Assembly: GCF_022436705.1 (NCBI RefSeq)
Contig: NZ_JAKUHT010000005.1
Location: 248,001 to 312,000 of the forward strand
Source: Nocardioides sp. CFH 31398
GTDB taxonomy: Bacteria > Actinomycetota > Actinomycetes > Propionibacteriales > Nocardioidaceae
DNA length: 64,000 bases
Direction: 5' to 3'
Of the stretch, positions 49,923-59,430 are shown in pieces. A program made the translations under genes and the position numbers. How positions within the stretch are numbered: position 1 is the first letter of the stretch; each line of letters opens with the position of its first letter. The notes under the pieces are model-generated. The model was not told where the DNA came from. It saw nothing but the letters and a program-made list of their open reading frames with translations, and made no database searches.

Positions 49923-51059
49923 CTAGTCGAGCGACTCCAGGTACTCCGCGAGGTAGGGCAGCGCGAAGCGGACCCGGCCCCGGCCGACGGGCTCGATCAT
50001 CCCGGCCAGGATCAGCCGCTGGCGGTAGCGCGAGCCGTAGGAGTGGGTCACCCCCATCCGGTCCAGCACGTCGGCCACGGCCGAGACCCCGCCGTCGCCG
50101 AGCATGGCGGCGAGGTAGTCGCGGTCGCGGTCCGACAGGTCGTTCACGGCGACCTGGTGCACCTGGGTCCCGAGGTCGCGGATCGCGCGGGGGACGGCCT
50201 CGGCGACGTGGTCGTCGGTGACGAGCTCGGAGGACGGGTCCGCCTCCCAGGCGTGCTGACCGATGATCTGCACCAGGTAGGGGTAGCCCCGGCTCGCCCG
50301 GGCGGCCTCGTCCAGGGCCGACGGCCCGATCCGGCGTCCGGCCCGCACGATCGGCTCCCGGAGGGCCTGGGCGGCGTCGTCGTAGGTCAGGGGACCGAGG
50401 TCGAAGCGGGTCGCGCGGCGCAGGAACGTGACGACGTCGTCGGTCAGGACGTCGTGGACCGCCGCCGGCAGGCCTGCGCCGGCGAAGGCGACCTGACGCC
50501 CCTCACGGACGAGGTGCTGGAAGGTCGCCGCCACCGTCGCGAGGTCGTCCCCCGCGCGCCCGGCCCGGTGCACCTCGTCGAGGGTCAGCAGGATCCCGGC
50601 GCCACGCTCGGCCATCGCCTCGGCGAGCGCGGAGAGGTTCGCGCGCAGTCCCTCGAGGGTCCCGCCCGCCTCCCGCTCGACCTCGACGCCGACGCCGCCG
50701 GGGAGCGACACCCCGGTCACCCGCGTGCGCGGCCGGGGGTCGACCGGGGTGGGGGTCGTCTCCGCCGCGACGTCCCGCCAGGCCTGCGGGACCAGCTCGG
50801 TGAGCAGGCGGTCCAGCAGGCCGGGCGAGACCGTGTCGTTGAGGACGAGCCAGCCCTGGGAGCGCGCCTCGTCCTCGACCTCGTTCAGCGCCACCGTCTT
50901 GCCGATCCCGCGGGCGCCGGTGAACAGCACGGTCCGCGCCGCGGCGCCGGGGCCGGCCCGGAGCGCGTCGCCGAACCGGCCGACCTGCACGCTCCTGCCG
51001 GCGACCACCGGCGGGCTGGCGCCGAAGGACGGGCGGAAGGGGCTGTAGCGGGCGTTCAT
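49923..51059 (-). CDS. AAA-type ATPase with C-terminal winged-helix-like region
   Basis: A 378-residue protein. Walker A GARGIGKT (residues 48-55), Walker B ILLTLDEVH (156-164), sensor-1-like AGAGLP and a lid segment SRGYPYLVQIIGQHAW typical of AAA/STAND ATPases related to Orc1/Cdc6. The last 80 residues (LSDRDRDYLAAMLGDGGVSAVADVLDRMGVTHSYGSRYRQRLILAGMIEPVGRGRVRFALPYLAEYL) look like a winged helix. It may be a DNA-binding ATPase. A leaderless promoter and two palindromes overlap its start, suggesting autoregulation. Cellular role unknown. Confidence 0.82.
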   Translation of the reverse strand: MNARYSPFRPSFGASPPVVAGRSVQVGRFGDALRAGPGAAARTVLFTGARGIGKTVALNEVEDEARSQGWLVLNDTVSPGLLDRLLTELVPQAWRDVAAETTPTPVDPRPRTRVTGVSLPGGVGVEVEREAGGTLEGLRANLSALAEAMAERGAGILLTLDEVHRAGRAGDDLATVAATFQHLVREGRQVAFAGAGLPAAVHDVLTDDVVTFLRRATRFDLGPLTYDDAAQALREPIVRAGRRIGPSALDEAARASRGYPYLVQIIGQHAWEADPSSELVTDDHVAEAVPRAIRDLGTQVHQVAVNDLSDRDRDYLAAMLGDGGVSAVADVLDRMGVTHSYGSRYRQRLILAGMIEPVGRGRVRFALPYLAEYLESLD

Positions 51060-51099
51060 AGAACGTCATACTAGGCGTTGACGTTCATAGAACGTCATA
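51053..51099 (-). promoter_or_regulatory. twin palindromic operators over a leaderless promoter
   Basis: The 18-mer CGTTCATAGAACGTCATA occurs perfectly at 51053-51070 and 51082-51099 (29-bp offset). Copy 2 is a full palindrome, TGACGTTC-ATA-GAACGTCA (51079-51097). On the minus strand a TAGTAT -10 box (51073-51068) ends 8 bases before the ATG at 51059, which lies inside copy 1. Copy 2 covers the -35/spacer. Binding to either would block transcription. Confidence 0.75.
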
Positions 51100-51103
51100 G
51101 ACG

Positions 51104-52108
51104 TCACCAGCGGTGGTGGACCTCCGGCCGGATGCGGGCGTCGTACAGGTCACGCACCGCCGCGTGGAAGTCCTCGCCGAGGGCGGGCAGCCGGCCCGCG
51201 GCCGCGTTCGAGCGGGCCTGGTCGACGTTGCGCGCGCCCGGGATGACGGTGGTGCACCCGTCCTGCTGCAGGCACCAGGCGATGGCGGCCTGGGCGGGGC
51301 TCGCCTCGCCGTCCAGCCCACGGGCGAGGGCGACGAACTCCTGGGCGGCGGCCACGCCGACGTCGTAGGGGACGCCGGAGAAGGTCTCCCCCACGTCGAA
51401 CGCCGAGCCGTCGCGGTTGAACGTGCGGTGGTCGTCGGCGGCGAACGTCGTCGACGCGTCGTACCGGCCGGACAGCAGGCCAGAGGCCAGCGGCACCCGC
51501 GCGATGATCCCGACGCCGGCCGTCGCGGCGGCGGGCAGCACCTGCTCCAGGGGCTTGAGGCGGAAGGCGTTGAGGATGATCTGCACGCTCGCGACGCCCG
51601 GCCGCGCGATGGCCGCGAGGGCCTGGTCGCAGGTCTCGACGGACACGCCGTACGCCGCGATCGAGCCGTCGGCGACGAGCGCGTCGAGGGCGTCGTACGT
51701 CGCGTCGTCGGTGATGGTCGCCGAGGGCGGGCAGTGCAGCTGGACGAGGTCGACGGTGTCGACGCCGAGGTTGGAGCGGGAGCGGTCGATCCACGCCCGG
51801 AAGTTGTCGGGGTTGTAGTTCTCCGGCACCTGCTCCTCGCGGCGCCCGAACTTCGTCGCGACGACGATCCCGGCGTCGGGGTGGTCGGCGAGGAACCGGC
51901 CCACCACGCGCTCGCTGCGGCCGTCGCCGTACACGTCGGCGGTGTCGTAGAAGGTGACCCCCGCCTCGAGGGAGGCCTCGAGCACGTCGCGGGCGTCGGA
52001 CTCGCTCACCTCGCCCCAGTCGGCGCCGAGCTGCCAGGTGCCGAGGCCGACGACGGTGACGTCGCGTCCGGTGCGGCCGAGGGTGCGGGTCTCGAGTGTC
52101 TCGCTCAT
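51104..52108 (-). CDS. Aldo/keto reductase
   Basis: A 334-residue (beta/alpha)8 oxidoreductase. The catalytic tetrad is visible: Asp in TFYDTADVYG, Tyr in the same segment, Lys in VVATKFG and His in VQLHCPP. The NADPH-site segment GARNVDQARSNAAA is present near the C-terminus. It is the last gene after araA in the arabinose operon, 20 bases from it, and could reduce an aldose or a toxic aldehyde. The link to arabinose is inferred from position. Confidence 0.9.
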   Translation of the reverse strand: MSETLETRTLGRTGRDVTVVGLGTWQLGADWGEVSESDARDVLEASLEAGVTFYDTADVYGDGRSERVVGRFLADHPDAGIVVATKFGRREEQVPENYNPDNFRAWIDRSRSNLGVDTVDLVQLHCPPSATITDDATYDALDALVADGSIAAYGVSVETCDQALAAIARPGVASVQIILNAFRLKPLEQVLPAAATAGVGIIARVPLASGLLSGRYDASTTFAADDHRTFNRDGSAFDVGETFSGVPYDVGVAAAQEFVALARGLDGEASPAQAAIAWCLQQDGCTTVIPGARNVDQARSNAAAGRLPALGEDFHAAVRDLYDARIRPEVHHRW

Positions 52109-52128
52109 GGGTCGATCCTCTCGCGCGC

Positions 52129-53655
52129 TCACAGGCGCGCGGCCAGGCGGTGGTAGGCGGCGTTCCAGCGCAGCTCGCGGGCGAAGGTGCGGGGGGTGGT
52201 GTCGGCGTCGATGGTGACGACCTCGACCGAGACCATCTCCCCGAAGTCCTCGAGCACCTCGCGACCCAGCGCGGTGGTGAGCACGGTGTGGTGCGGGGCG
52301 CCCGCGAGCAGCCACGACTCGGCGGACGTCGACAGCGACGGCCGGGGCTCCCAGACCGCGCAGGCGACGGGGAGTCGCGGGAGGTCCTCGTCCGGCTCGA
52401 CGACGTCGATCTCGTTGACGGTGAGGCGGAACCGGTCGCCCAGGTCGGACAACCCGGCGACGAGGCCGGCGGCGGGGGTGGCGGTGAAGCGCAGGCGCAC
52501 GGGGTCCTCGCGACCGCCGATGGCCAGCGGGTGCACCTCCAGGCTCGGGGTCGCCCGGGTGATCGTCGGGCAGACCTCGAGCATGTGCGCGCCGAGGATC
52601 TTCTCGGCGCCGGGGACCAGGTGGTACGTGTAGTCCTCCATGAAGGAGGTGCCGCCCGGACGGCCCTCGGCCATCGCCTTCATGCCGCGCAGGAGCACCG
52701 AGGTCTTCCAGTCGCCCTCGCCGCCGAAGCCGTAGCCGTCCGCCATCAGCCGCTGGACGGCGAGACCGGGCAGCTGCCGGAGCCCGCCGAGGTCCTCGAA
52801 GTTCGTGGTGAAGGCGCGGTAGCCGCCGTCGACGAGGAAGGTCCGCAGGCCGAGCTCGATGCGGGCGCCGTACCGGAGCGACTCGTGGCGCTCGCCGCCG
52901 GGCAGCAGCTCGGGGGCGACGCGGTAGCGGTCGGCGTACTCGACGACGAGCTTGTCGACGTCGTCGTCGCCCATCGCGTCGACGACCTCCACGAGGTCGT
53001 TCACGCCGTGGGTGTTGACCGAGACGCCGAAGCGCAGCTGGGCCTCGACCTTGTCGCCCTCGGTGACGGCGACGTCGCGCATGTTGTCGCCGAAGCGGAC
53101 CAGGCGCAGCGTCGACAGCTCGTGGCGGCCCACGGCCGCGCGGGCCCAGTCCTCGACGCGGCGGCGGACGGCGGGGTTGCCGACGTGGCCGGCCACCACG
53201 GTCCGGGCCACGCCGACGCGGGCCTGCACGTGGGCCATCTCGCGGTCGCCGTGGGCGGCCTGGTTGAGGTTCATGAAGTCCATGTCGATGGTCGACCACG
53301 GCAGCTCCATGCCCGCCTGCGTGTGCAGGTGCAGCAGCGGCTTCGACAGCGCGTCGAGGCCGGCGATCCACATCTTCGCCGGCGAGAAGGTGTGCATCCA
53401 CGTCACGACGCCCACGCACTGCGGGGCCGCGTTGGCCTCGAGCATCTGGGCGTGGATGGCCCCGGCGTCGAGGAGCACCGGCTTCCACACCACCGCGACG
53501 GGCAGGTCGCCGTCGGCGGCCAGACGCTCGGCGACGCCGCGCGACTGCTCCGCGACCTGGTCGAGGGTCTCGGGGCCGTAGAGGGACTGGCTGCCCGTCA
53601 GGAACCAGACCTCGGGTGGGGGCTGGGTCCTCGCCGGGGAGGTGATGGCGGTCAT
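52129..53655 (-). CDS. araA: L-arabinose isomerase
   Basis: A 508-residue enzyme converting L-arabinose to L-ribulose. N-terminal [32 protein letters not shown] and [22 protein letters not shown] are diagnostic. The metal ligands lie in [13 protein letters not shown] (Glu) and [28 protein letters not shown] (Glu, His, His). Third enzyme gene of araBDA, 25 bases after araD. Confidence 0.97.
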   Translation of the reverse strand: MTAITSPARTQPPPEVWFLTGSQSLYGPETLDQVAEQSRGVAERLAADGDLPVAVVWKPVLLDAGAIHAQMLEANAAPQCVGVVTWMHTFSPAKMWIAGLDALSKPLLHLHTQAGMELPWSTIDMDFMNLNQAAHGDREMAHVQARVGVARTVVAGHVGNPAVRRRVEDWARAAVGRHELSTLRLVRFGDNMRDVAVTEGDKVEAQLRFGVSVNTHGVNDLVEVVDAMGDDDVDKLVVEYADRYRVAPELLPGGERHESLRYGARIELGLRTFLVDGGYRAFTTNFEDLGGLRQLPGLAVQRLMADGYGFGGEGDWKTSVLLRGMKAMAEGRPGGTSFMEDYTYHLVPGAEKILGAHMLEVCPTITRATPSLEVHPLAIGGREDPVRLRFTATPAAGLVAGLSDLGDRFRLTVNEIDVVEPDEDLPRLPVACAVWEPRPSLSTSAESWLLAGAPHHTVLTTALGREVLEDFGEMVSVEVVTIDADTTPRTFARELRWNAAYHRLAARL

Positions 53656-53680
53656 GGGTGGACTCCTTCGGACCGGCGCG

Positions 53681-54358
53681 TCAGCGCTGGCCGTAGACGT
53701 TCTGGTAGCGGTCGAAGAGGCTGTCGACGGCGTCGGCGGCGATGGGCAGCGGCTGGCCGAGCTGGCGGGCGACGTGCACGGTCCTCGCGACGTCCTCGCA
53801 CATCACGGCGGCCTTCACCGCGGAGCGGGCGTCCCTGCCCACCGTGAAGGGCCCGTGGTTCTGCATCAGCACCGCCTTGGAACGGCTGTGGCGCAGGGTC
53901 TCGACGATGCCGCGGCCGATCGAGTCGTCGCCGATGACGGCGAACGGCCCCACGGGGATCTCACCGCCGAACTCGTCGGCGCCCATCGTCAGCACGCAGG
54001 GCACGGGCTCGCCGCGGGCCGCCCAGGCCGTCGCGTACGTCGAGTGGGTGTGGACGACGCCGCCCACCTCCGGCATGTGCCGGTAGACGTAGGCCTGCGC
54101 GTCGGTGTCGGAGGACGGGGCGTGCTCGCCCTCGACCACCCGGCCGTGCAGGTCGCAGACGACCATGTTCTCCGGGGTGAGGTCGTCGTAGGAGACCCCG
54201 GAGGGCTTGATGACGAGCAGGTCGTGACCGGGCACCCGGGCGGAGACGTTGCCCGCGGTCCACACGACCAGCTGGTAGCGCGTGAGCTGCTCGTGCAGCG
54301 CGCACACCTCCCGCCGCAGGTCGAGCAGGGTGTCGCGGACGTCGGCGGTGACGGTCAC
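53681..54358 (-). CDS. araD: L-ribulose-5-phosphate 4-epimerase
   Basis: A 225-residue class II aldolase-family epimerase making D-xylulose 5-phosphate. SGN-type segment [24 protein letters not shown], acidic/hydroxyl motif [25 protein letters not shown] with the zinc histidines, and [13 protein letters not shown] start at 54358 with GAGGAGGAG immediately upstream, overlapping the araB stop (GTGA). Confidence 0.96.
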   Translation of the reverse strand: MTVTADVRDTLLDLRREVCALHEQLTRYQLVVWTAGNVSARVPGHDLLVIKPSGVSYDDLTPENMVVCDLHGRVVEGEHAPSSDTDAQAYVYRHMPEVGGVVHTHSTYATAWAARGEPVPCVLTMGADEFGGEIPVGPFAVIGDDSIGRGIVETLRHSRSKAVLMQNHGPFTVGRDARSAVKAAVMCEDVARTVHVARQLGQPLPIAADAVDSLFDRYQNVYGQR

Positions 54359-56058
54359 CGCTCCTCCTCCCTCGCCGCGCGCCGCTCGGCGGCGGCGCGG
54401 CGGATCGCGCCGAGGCGCCGCATGGCCCGGTCGTCGCGACCGAGCCGGTCGTGCAGGGCGCGGTACTCGGCGTACAGCTCGTCGTAGACGGCGGAGGCCG
54501 CCTCGTCGGGCTGGAACACCCCGCGGCGGACCTTCCCCATCGACTTCGCGGCGGTCGGGACGTCCGGGTGGAGACCGGCGGCCACCGCGGCGTGGATCGC
54601 CGAGCCGAGCGCCGGGCCCTGCTCGGAGTCCGCGACGGACAGCGGCAGCCGGGTGACGTCGGCGTAGACCTGCATGAGCAGCGGGTTCTTCGCCAGGCCC
54701 CCGGCGACGACGAACTCGTCGACCCCGACGCCGGCCTCGCGGAAGGTCTCGACGATGACGCGGGTGCCGAAGGCGGTGGCCTCGAGCAGGGCGCGGTAGA
54801 CGTCCTCCGGCCGGGTGGCGAGGGTCAGGCCCATCACGAGCCCGGTGAGCTGGTGGTCGACCAGCACCGAGCGGTTGCCCGACAGCCAGTCGAGGGCGAC
54901 GAGCCCGTGCTCGCCGACCTCCTGCTGCGCGGCCAGCCGGGTGAGGTGCTCGTGCAGCCCCTCCCCGGCGGCCGCCGCCGCCTCGGCGTACGACGCGGGG
55001 ACGGCGTTGTCGACGAACCAGCCGAAGACGTCCCCGACGCCGCTCTGGCCGGCCTCGTAACCCCAGAGGCCGGCGACGATGCCGCCGTCGACGACCCCGC
55101 ACATGCCGGGGACCTCGCGCAGCACCTCGGCGCTCATGACGTGGCACGTCGAGGTGCCCATGATGGCGACCATCTGGCCGGGGTCGACCGCCTGCGCCGC
55201 CGGGGCCGTGACGTGGGCGTCGACGTTGCCGACGGCGACGGCGATGCCCTCCCGCAGACCGGTCCAGGCCGCCGCCTCGGCGGTCAGCCCCCCGGCGCGG
55301 TCGCCGAGCGCGCCCACGGGGTGCTCGACCTTGTCGGCGACGAACGACCCGAAGCCGGGGGCCAGGGCCTCGAGGAACTCCGGCGACGGGTGCCCGCCGT
55401 CCTGCAGCATCCCCTTGTAGCCCGCGGCGCAGGCGTTGCGGACGTAGGTGCCGCACAGCTGCCAGACGATCCAGTCGGAGGCCTCCACGAACCGTTGGGT
55501 CGCGTCGTAGGCCTCGCGGTCGGCCTCGAAGACCTCCAGGCCCTTGGCGAACTGCCACTCCGAGGAGATGAGCCCGCCGTAGCGGGGCAGCCACGACTCG
55601 CCCCGCTCCGCGGCGAGGGCGTTGATGCGGTCGGCCTGCGGCTGGGCGGCGTGGTGCTTCCAGAGCTTCACGTACGCGTGCGGCCGAGCGGCCCAGCCGT
55701 CGACCTCGCTGAGCGGGGTGCCGTCGTCGAGGCAGGGCACGACGGTGCTGGCGGTGAAGTCGGTGGCGATGCCGACCACGTGGGCCGGGTCGACGCCGGC
55801 GGCGGCCACCGCGGCCGGCACCGCGACCCGCAGCACGTCGCGGTAGTCGTCGGGCACCTGCAGCGCCCAGTCCGGCGGCAGGCGGCGCCCGCTGCCGGGC
55901 AACCGCTCGTCGACGACCCCGTGGGGGTAGGGGTGCACGGCGGAGCCCAGCTCCGCCCCGTCGGCCACGCGGACGACGACCGCGCGACCGGAGAGCGTGC
56001 CGTAGTCGACGCCGACGACGTACGACGGCCGCTGCTCCTCGTACCGGTGCTCGCTCAC
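54355..56058 (-). CDS. araB: Ribulokinase
   Basis: A 567-residue FGGY kinase phosphorylating L-ribulose. N-terminal YVVGVDYGTLSGRAVVVRV, FTASTVVPCLDDGTPL, KLWKHHAAQPQADRIN and the C-terminal ATP-site VVAGGLAKNPLLMQVYADV are characteristic of AraB. The catalytic Asp lies in VAVGNVDAHVTAPAAQA. AAGGAG precedes the GTG, which overlaps the upstream lacI stop (GTGA). Confidence 0.96.
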   Translation of the reverse strand: MSEHRYEEQRPSYVVGVDYGTLSGRAVVVRVADGAELGSAVHPYPHGVVDERLPGSGRRLPPDWALQVPDDYRDVLRVAVPAAVAAAGVDPAHVVGIATDFTASTVVPCLDDGTPLSEVDGWAARPHAYVKLWKHHAAQPQADRINALAAERGESWLPRYGGLISSEWQFAKGLEVFEADREAYDATQRFVEASDWIVWQLCGTYVRNACAAGYKGMLQDGGHPSPEFLEALAPGFGSFVADKVEHPVGALGDRAGGLTAEAAAWTGLREGIAVAVGNVDAHVTAPAAQAVDPGQMVAIMGTSTCHVMSAEVLREVPGMCGVVDGGIVAGLWGYEAGQSGVGDVFGWFVDNAVPASYAEAAAAAGEGLHEHLTRLAAQQEVGEHGLVALDWLSGNRSVLVDHQLTGLVMGLTLATRPEDVYRALLEATAFGTRVIVETFREAGVGVDEFVVAGGLAKNPLLMQVYADVTRLPLSVADSEQGPALGSAIHAAVAAGLHPDVPTAAKSMGKVRRGVFQPDEAASAVYDELYAEYRALHDRLGRDDRAMRRLGAIRRAAAERRAAREEER

Positions 56059-57107
56059 GTGGTGCTCCTTCCGCGGGCGGCCGTGCTGCGCCGCTCGACG
56101 AGGGTCGGGGGGATGGTGCGCGCGGGGCCGTCCGCGGGACGCGCCCCGGCGATGGCGGCACCGAGGATCTCGATGGCCCGGCGGCCGACGGCCCGGAAGT
56201 CCTGCTTCACGGTGGTCAGCGGCGGGATCAGGTACGGCGCCTCGGGGATGTCGTCGAAGCCGACGACGCTGACGTCGTCCGGCACCGAGACGCCCCCCTC
56301 GGCGAGGGCCAGCAGGAGGCCGAGCGCCATGTGGTCGTTGGCGACGAAGACCGCCGTCGCGCCGCGGGCGAGGACCTCCCGGCCCGCGCGGTAGCCGCTG
56401 GCCGGCGTCCAGTCGCCCTCGACGACGCGCGACGTGCGCAGCCCCGCGTCGTGCATCGCGTCCTGCCAGCCCTCCCGGCGACCGCGGGCCTCGACCCACT
56501 CCTGCGGCCCGGCGACGTGGACGACCTCCGTGTGGCCGAGGTCGAGCAGGTGGCGGGTCGCGAGCACGGCGCCGGCCTGCTGGTCGACCCCGACGGTCCA
56601 GGGCGCCCGCGCGGGGTCGCCCTCGATGACGACCACGGGCAGCCCGGCGGCGGTGGAGCGGGCGGCGGTCTCGAGGGCGTGGTCGTTGGCGGCGATGAGG
56701 ACGACGCCCTCGACGTGCTGGTCGCGCAGGTGGCCGAGCGCGGCGTCGAGCTCCGGTCCGGTGACCTGGGGCAGGTTGACCGAGCTGACGAACATGCCCG
56801 CGGCGCGGCCGGCGGCCTGGACGGTGCGGTGCACCGTGCTCGGGCCCCACAGGCCGCCCGCGGTGCCGACGACGCCGATGGTGCCGGAGCGTCGGGTCAC
56901 CAGGGCCCGCGCCGCGTTGTTGGGCCGGTAGCCGAGCTGGGCGATCGCGGCCTCCACCCGTGCCCGGGTCTCCGGGCGCAGGTTGTTCTGGCCGTTCACG
57001 ACGCGCGAGACCGTCTGGTGGGAGACGCCGGCGAGCCGGGCGACGTCCGCCATCACCGGCAGGCGGCCGGCGGTCGTCGCCGGCGGCGGCGCGACGAGGT
57101 CGGTCAC
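56055..57107 (-). CDS. LacI-family transcriptional regulator (arabinose operon)
   Basis: A 350-residue repressor. The HTH is VMADVARLAGVSHQTVSRVVNGQNNLRPETRARVEAAIAQLGYRPNNAARAL (about residues 19-70), followed by a periplasmic-binding-protein-like effector domain ending DDVSVVGFDDIPEAPYLIPPLTTVKQDFRAVGRRA. It is locked between the last permease gene and araB by GTGA overlaps on both sides, so it is co-expressed with what it presumably controls. The TGTGAACG sites further upstream are candidate targets. Confidence 0.93.
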   Translation of the reverse strand: MTDLVAPPPATTAGRLPVMADVARLAGVSHQTVSRVVNGQNNLRPETRARVEAAIAQLGYRPNNAARALVTRRSGTIGVVGTAGGLWGPSTVHRTVQAAGRAAGMFVSSVNLPQVTGPELDAALGHLRDQHVEGVVLIAANDHALETAARSTAAGLPVVVIEGDPARAPWTVGVDQQAGAVLATRHLLDLGHTEVVHVAGPQEWVEARGRREGWQDAMHDAGLRTSRVVEGDWTPASGYRAGREVLARGATAVFVANDHMALGLLLALAEGGVSVPDDVSVVGFDDIPEAPYLIPPLTTVKQDFRAVGRRAIEILGAAIAGARPADGPARTIPPTLVERRSTAARGRSTT

Positions 57108-58327
57108 GGCTGCCGCCGGGTCAGCACCCGCTGCATCACGACGAAGACCAGCACCAGGGCGCCGATGACGATCTTCGTCCACCAGGAGCTGAGCGTGCCG
57201 TCGAAGGAGATGAAGGTCTGGATCGTGCCGAGCACGAGGACCCCGAGCAGCGACCCGACGACCAGACCCCGCCCGCCGGCGAGGAGGGTGCCGCCGATGA
57301 CGACCGCCGCGATGGCGTCCAGCTCCATGCCCACCGCGTGCAGGCTGTAGCCCGACAGCATGTAGAAGGCGAAGAGCAGGCCGCCGAGCGAGGCGCAGAA
57401 CCCGCTGACGGCGTACACCCCGACCTTCACGAGGCCGACCCGCAACCCCATGAGGAGCGCCGAGGCCTCGCTGCCGCCGATCGCGTAGACGGTCCGGCCG
57501 AACCGGGTCCGGTGCAGGACGAGCACGGCCACCGCCACGGTGGCCAGGGCGATGACGACCGAGTACGTCGTGGTGAGGGCCGGGTCACCCATCAGCAGGA
57601 GCGTCACCCACATGCCGACCCCGAGCCCGACGAGGACGGGCACCAGCGCGGAGCGCAGCGACCTCCGCCTCACCAGCGCGGCCAGCATCCCGAGTCCCAG
57701 CAGGCCGATGACGACCCCGCCCTGCCACGGCGCGAGCGCGATCGGGATCGGCTCCGAGGCGAGGAAGAAGAAGGTGTCGTCGCGGATCGGGATGGACTCG
57801 ACGGAGATCAGGTAGCACAGGCCCCGGGCCAGGAACATGCCGGCGAGGGTCGCGATGAAGGGCTGCACGTCGAAGTGGTGGATCACCAGCCCGGTGAGCA
57901 GGCCGAGCACGGTGCCGACGGTCAGCGTCGCCGCGATGGCGGCGTACGGCGACCACCCGTCCTGCAGGGTCCAGGCGGCGACCATCGTCGACAGCGCCAC
58001 CACCGAGCCGACGGACAGGTCGATGCCGCCGGTGAGGATGACGAAGGTCATCCCGACGGCGAGGACGACGAGGAAGGCGTTGTCGGTCAGCAGGTTCAGG
58101 ATGACCTGCGAGGAGGTGAACCCCTCGTAGCGCAGCCCGCCGACCTGGAGCATGCCCAGGAACAGGGCGAGCGTGGCGAGCAGCGGGACGAGCTGGGCCG
58201 AGGGCCGGTAGGTGCGCAGGGCGTGCCACCAGCGGCCCGGGCGCGAGCCTGCCGCCGGGGTGGAGGGCGCCGTCCTGGGGGCCGGGGTGGTCGCGCCGCC
58301 GGGCGCGGGCCGGGTCTGAGTGCTCAT
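57104..58327 (-). CDS. Sugar ABC transporter permease, YjfF-like
   Basis: A 407-residue permease of the RbsC/AraH family. It has the conserved VVLAVGMTFVILTGGIDLSVGSVVALSTMVAAW, FIATLAGMFLARGLCYLIS and ELDAIAAVVIGGTLLAGGRGLVVGSLLGVLVLG segments, with an N-terminal Pro/Thr-rich tail of 35 residues. The order binding protein-ATPase-permease-permease is that of ytfQRT-yjfF, known for furanose sugars. The ATG overlaps the stop of the other permease gene. Confidence 0.92.
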   Translation of the reverse strand: MSTQTRPAPGGATTPAPRTAPSTPAAGSRPGRWWHALRTYRPSAQLVPLLATLALFLGMLQVGGLRYEGFTSSQVILNLLTDNAFLVVLAVGMTFVILTGGIDLSVGSVVALSTMVAAWTLQDGWSPYAAIAATLTVGTVLGLLTGLVIHHFDVQPFIATLAGMFLARGLCYLISVESIPIRDDTFFFLASEPIPIALAPWQGGVVIGLLGLGMLAALVRRRSLRSALVPVLVGLGVGMWVTLLLMGDPALTTTYSVVIALATVAVAVLVLHRTRFGRTVYAIGGSEASALLMGLRVGLVKVGVYAVSGFCASLGGLLFAFYMLSGYSLHAVGMELDAIAAVVIGGTLLAGGRGLVVGSLLGVLVLGTIQTFISFDGTLSSWWTKIVIGALVLVFVVMQRVLTRRQP

Positions 58328-59430
58328 CGGGTGCCTGCCTTCGCGAGCGTCGGGGCCGAGGACTCCCCGGCCGGGGCGGGGTCGCCCGCGGGCGGCCCCT
58401 CGGGCGGCGCGGGTGTCGCGGAGGCGGTGCGGCGCCGTCGTAGCACCGCCCGGGCCTTCGGGGACTGCAGGAGGCAGACGACGATGACGACCACGGCCTT
58501 GAACAGGTAGTTGGTCTCCGACGGGATCCCGATGTTCGGGATCGTGGCGGCCAGCGTGGTGATGAGCAGGGCGCCGACGAAGGTGCCGGCGAGCGAGAAG
58601 CGGCCGCCGGCGAGCGAGGTCCCGCCGATGACGACGGCGAGGATCGCGTCGAGCTCGATCCACAGGCCGGCGTTGTTGGCGTCGGCGGCGGAGGTGTTGG
58701 CCGCGATCATCAGGCCCGCGAGGCCGGCGCAGAAGCCGGAGAAGACGTACACGGTCCAGCGGATGGTGACCGCACGGACACCGGCCAGCCGGCTGGCCTC
58801 CGGGTTGATGCCGACCGCCTCGACGAGCATGCCGAGCGCGGTGCGGCGAACCAGCAGCGCGGTGAGGGCGAAGACCGCCCACGCCACGAGCGCCGCGACG
58901 GGGAGCCCGAGGACGAACCCGACGCCGATGGTGCGGAACGACTCGTTGTTCACCGTGGTGATCTGCCCGTCCGTGACGAGCATGGCCAGGCCGCGGCCCG
59001 CGACGAGGAGCACCAGCGTCGCGATGATCGGCTGGATGCCCAGGACGGAGACCAGGAACCCGTTCCACAGCCCGAGCGCGACGCACGTCGCCAGTGCGAG
59101 GCCGCACGCCACGATCGCCGTGCCGAGGGCCGACTCGTCGGGCGCCGAGACCATGTGGACGCAGGCGACGGCTCCGCCGATGGCCGCGACCGCGCCGACC
59201 GAGAGGTCGATGCCGCGGGTGGCGATGACGAGGGTCATCCCGAGCGCGATCAGCAGCACCGGGGCGCCGTTGCGGACGATGTCGACGAGGCTGCCGAACA
59301 GCCTGCCGTCCTGGACGCGGACCTCGATGAAGCCGGGGTTCGCGGCGACGTTCACCACCAGCAGCCCGAGCAGGACCAGCAGCGGCCACAGCAGCGTGCT
59401 CGACAGCACGCGGGACGACGCGCTACGCAC
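58324..59430 (-). CDS. Sugar ABC transporter permease, YtfT-like
   Basis: A 368-residue RbsC/AraH-family permease: VLLIALGMTLVIATRGIDLSVGAVAAIGGAVACVH, IIATLVLLVAGRGLAMLVTDGQ and ELDAILAVVIGGTSLAGGRFSLAGTFVGALLI. A Pro/Ala-rich cytoplasmic tail ends the protein. GTG at 59430, overlapping the ATPase gene by 8 bases. Confidence 0.92.
   Translation of the reverse strand: MRSASSRVLSSTLLWPLLVLLGLLVVNVAANPGFIEVRVQDGRLFGSLVDIVRNGAPVLLIALGMTLVIATRGIDLSVGAVAAIGGAVACVHMVSAPDESALGTAIVACGLALATCVALGLWNGFLVSVLGIQPIIATLVLLVAGRGLAMLVTDGQITTVNNESFRTIGVGFVLGLPVAALVAWAVFALTALLVRRTALGMLVEAVGINPEASRLAGVRAVTIRWTVYVFSGFCAGLAGLMIAANTSAADANNAGLWIELDAILAVVIGGTSLAGGRFSLAGTFVGALLITTLAATIPNIGIPSETNYLFKAVVVIVVCLLQSPKARAVLRRRRTASATPAPPEGPPAGDPAPAGESSAPTLAKAGTR

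Noticed and set aside
51078..51368. Small plus-strand gene opposite the aldo/keto reductase
   Set aside because: It begins inside the operator repeats, is Arg/Ser-rich and lies wholly antisense to a well-supported gene.
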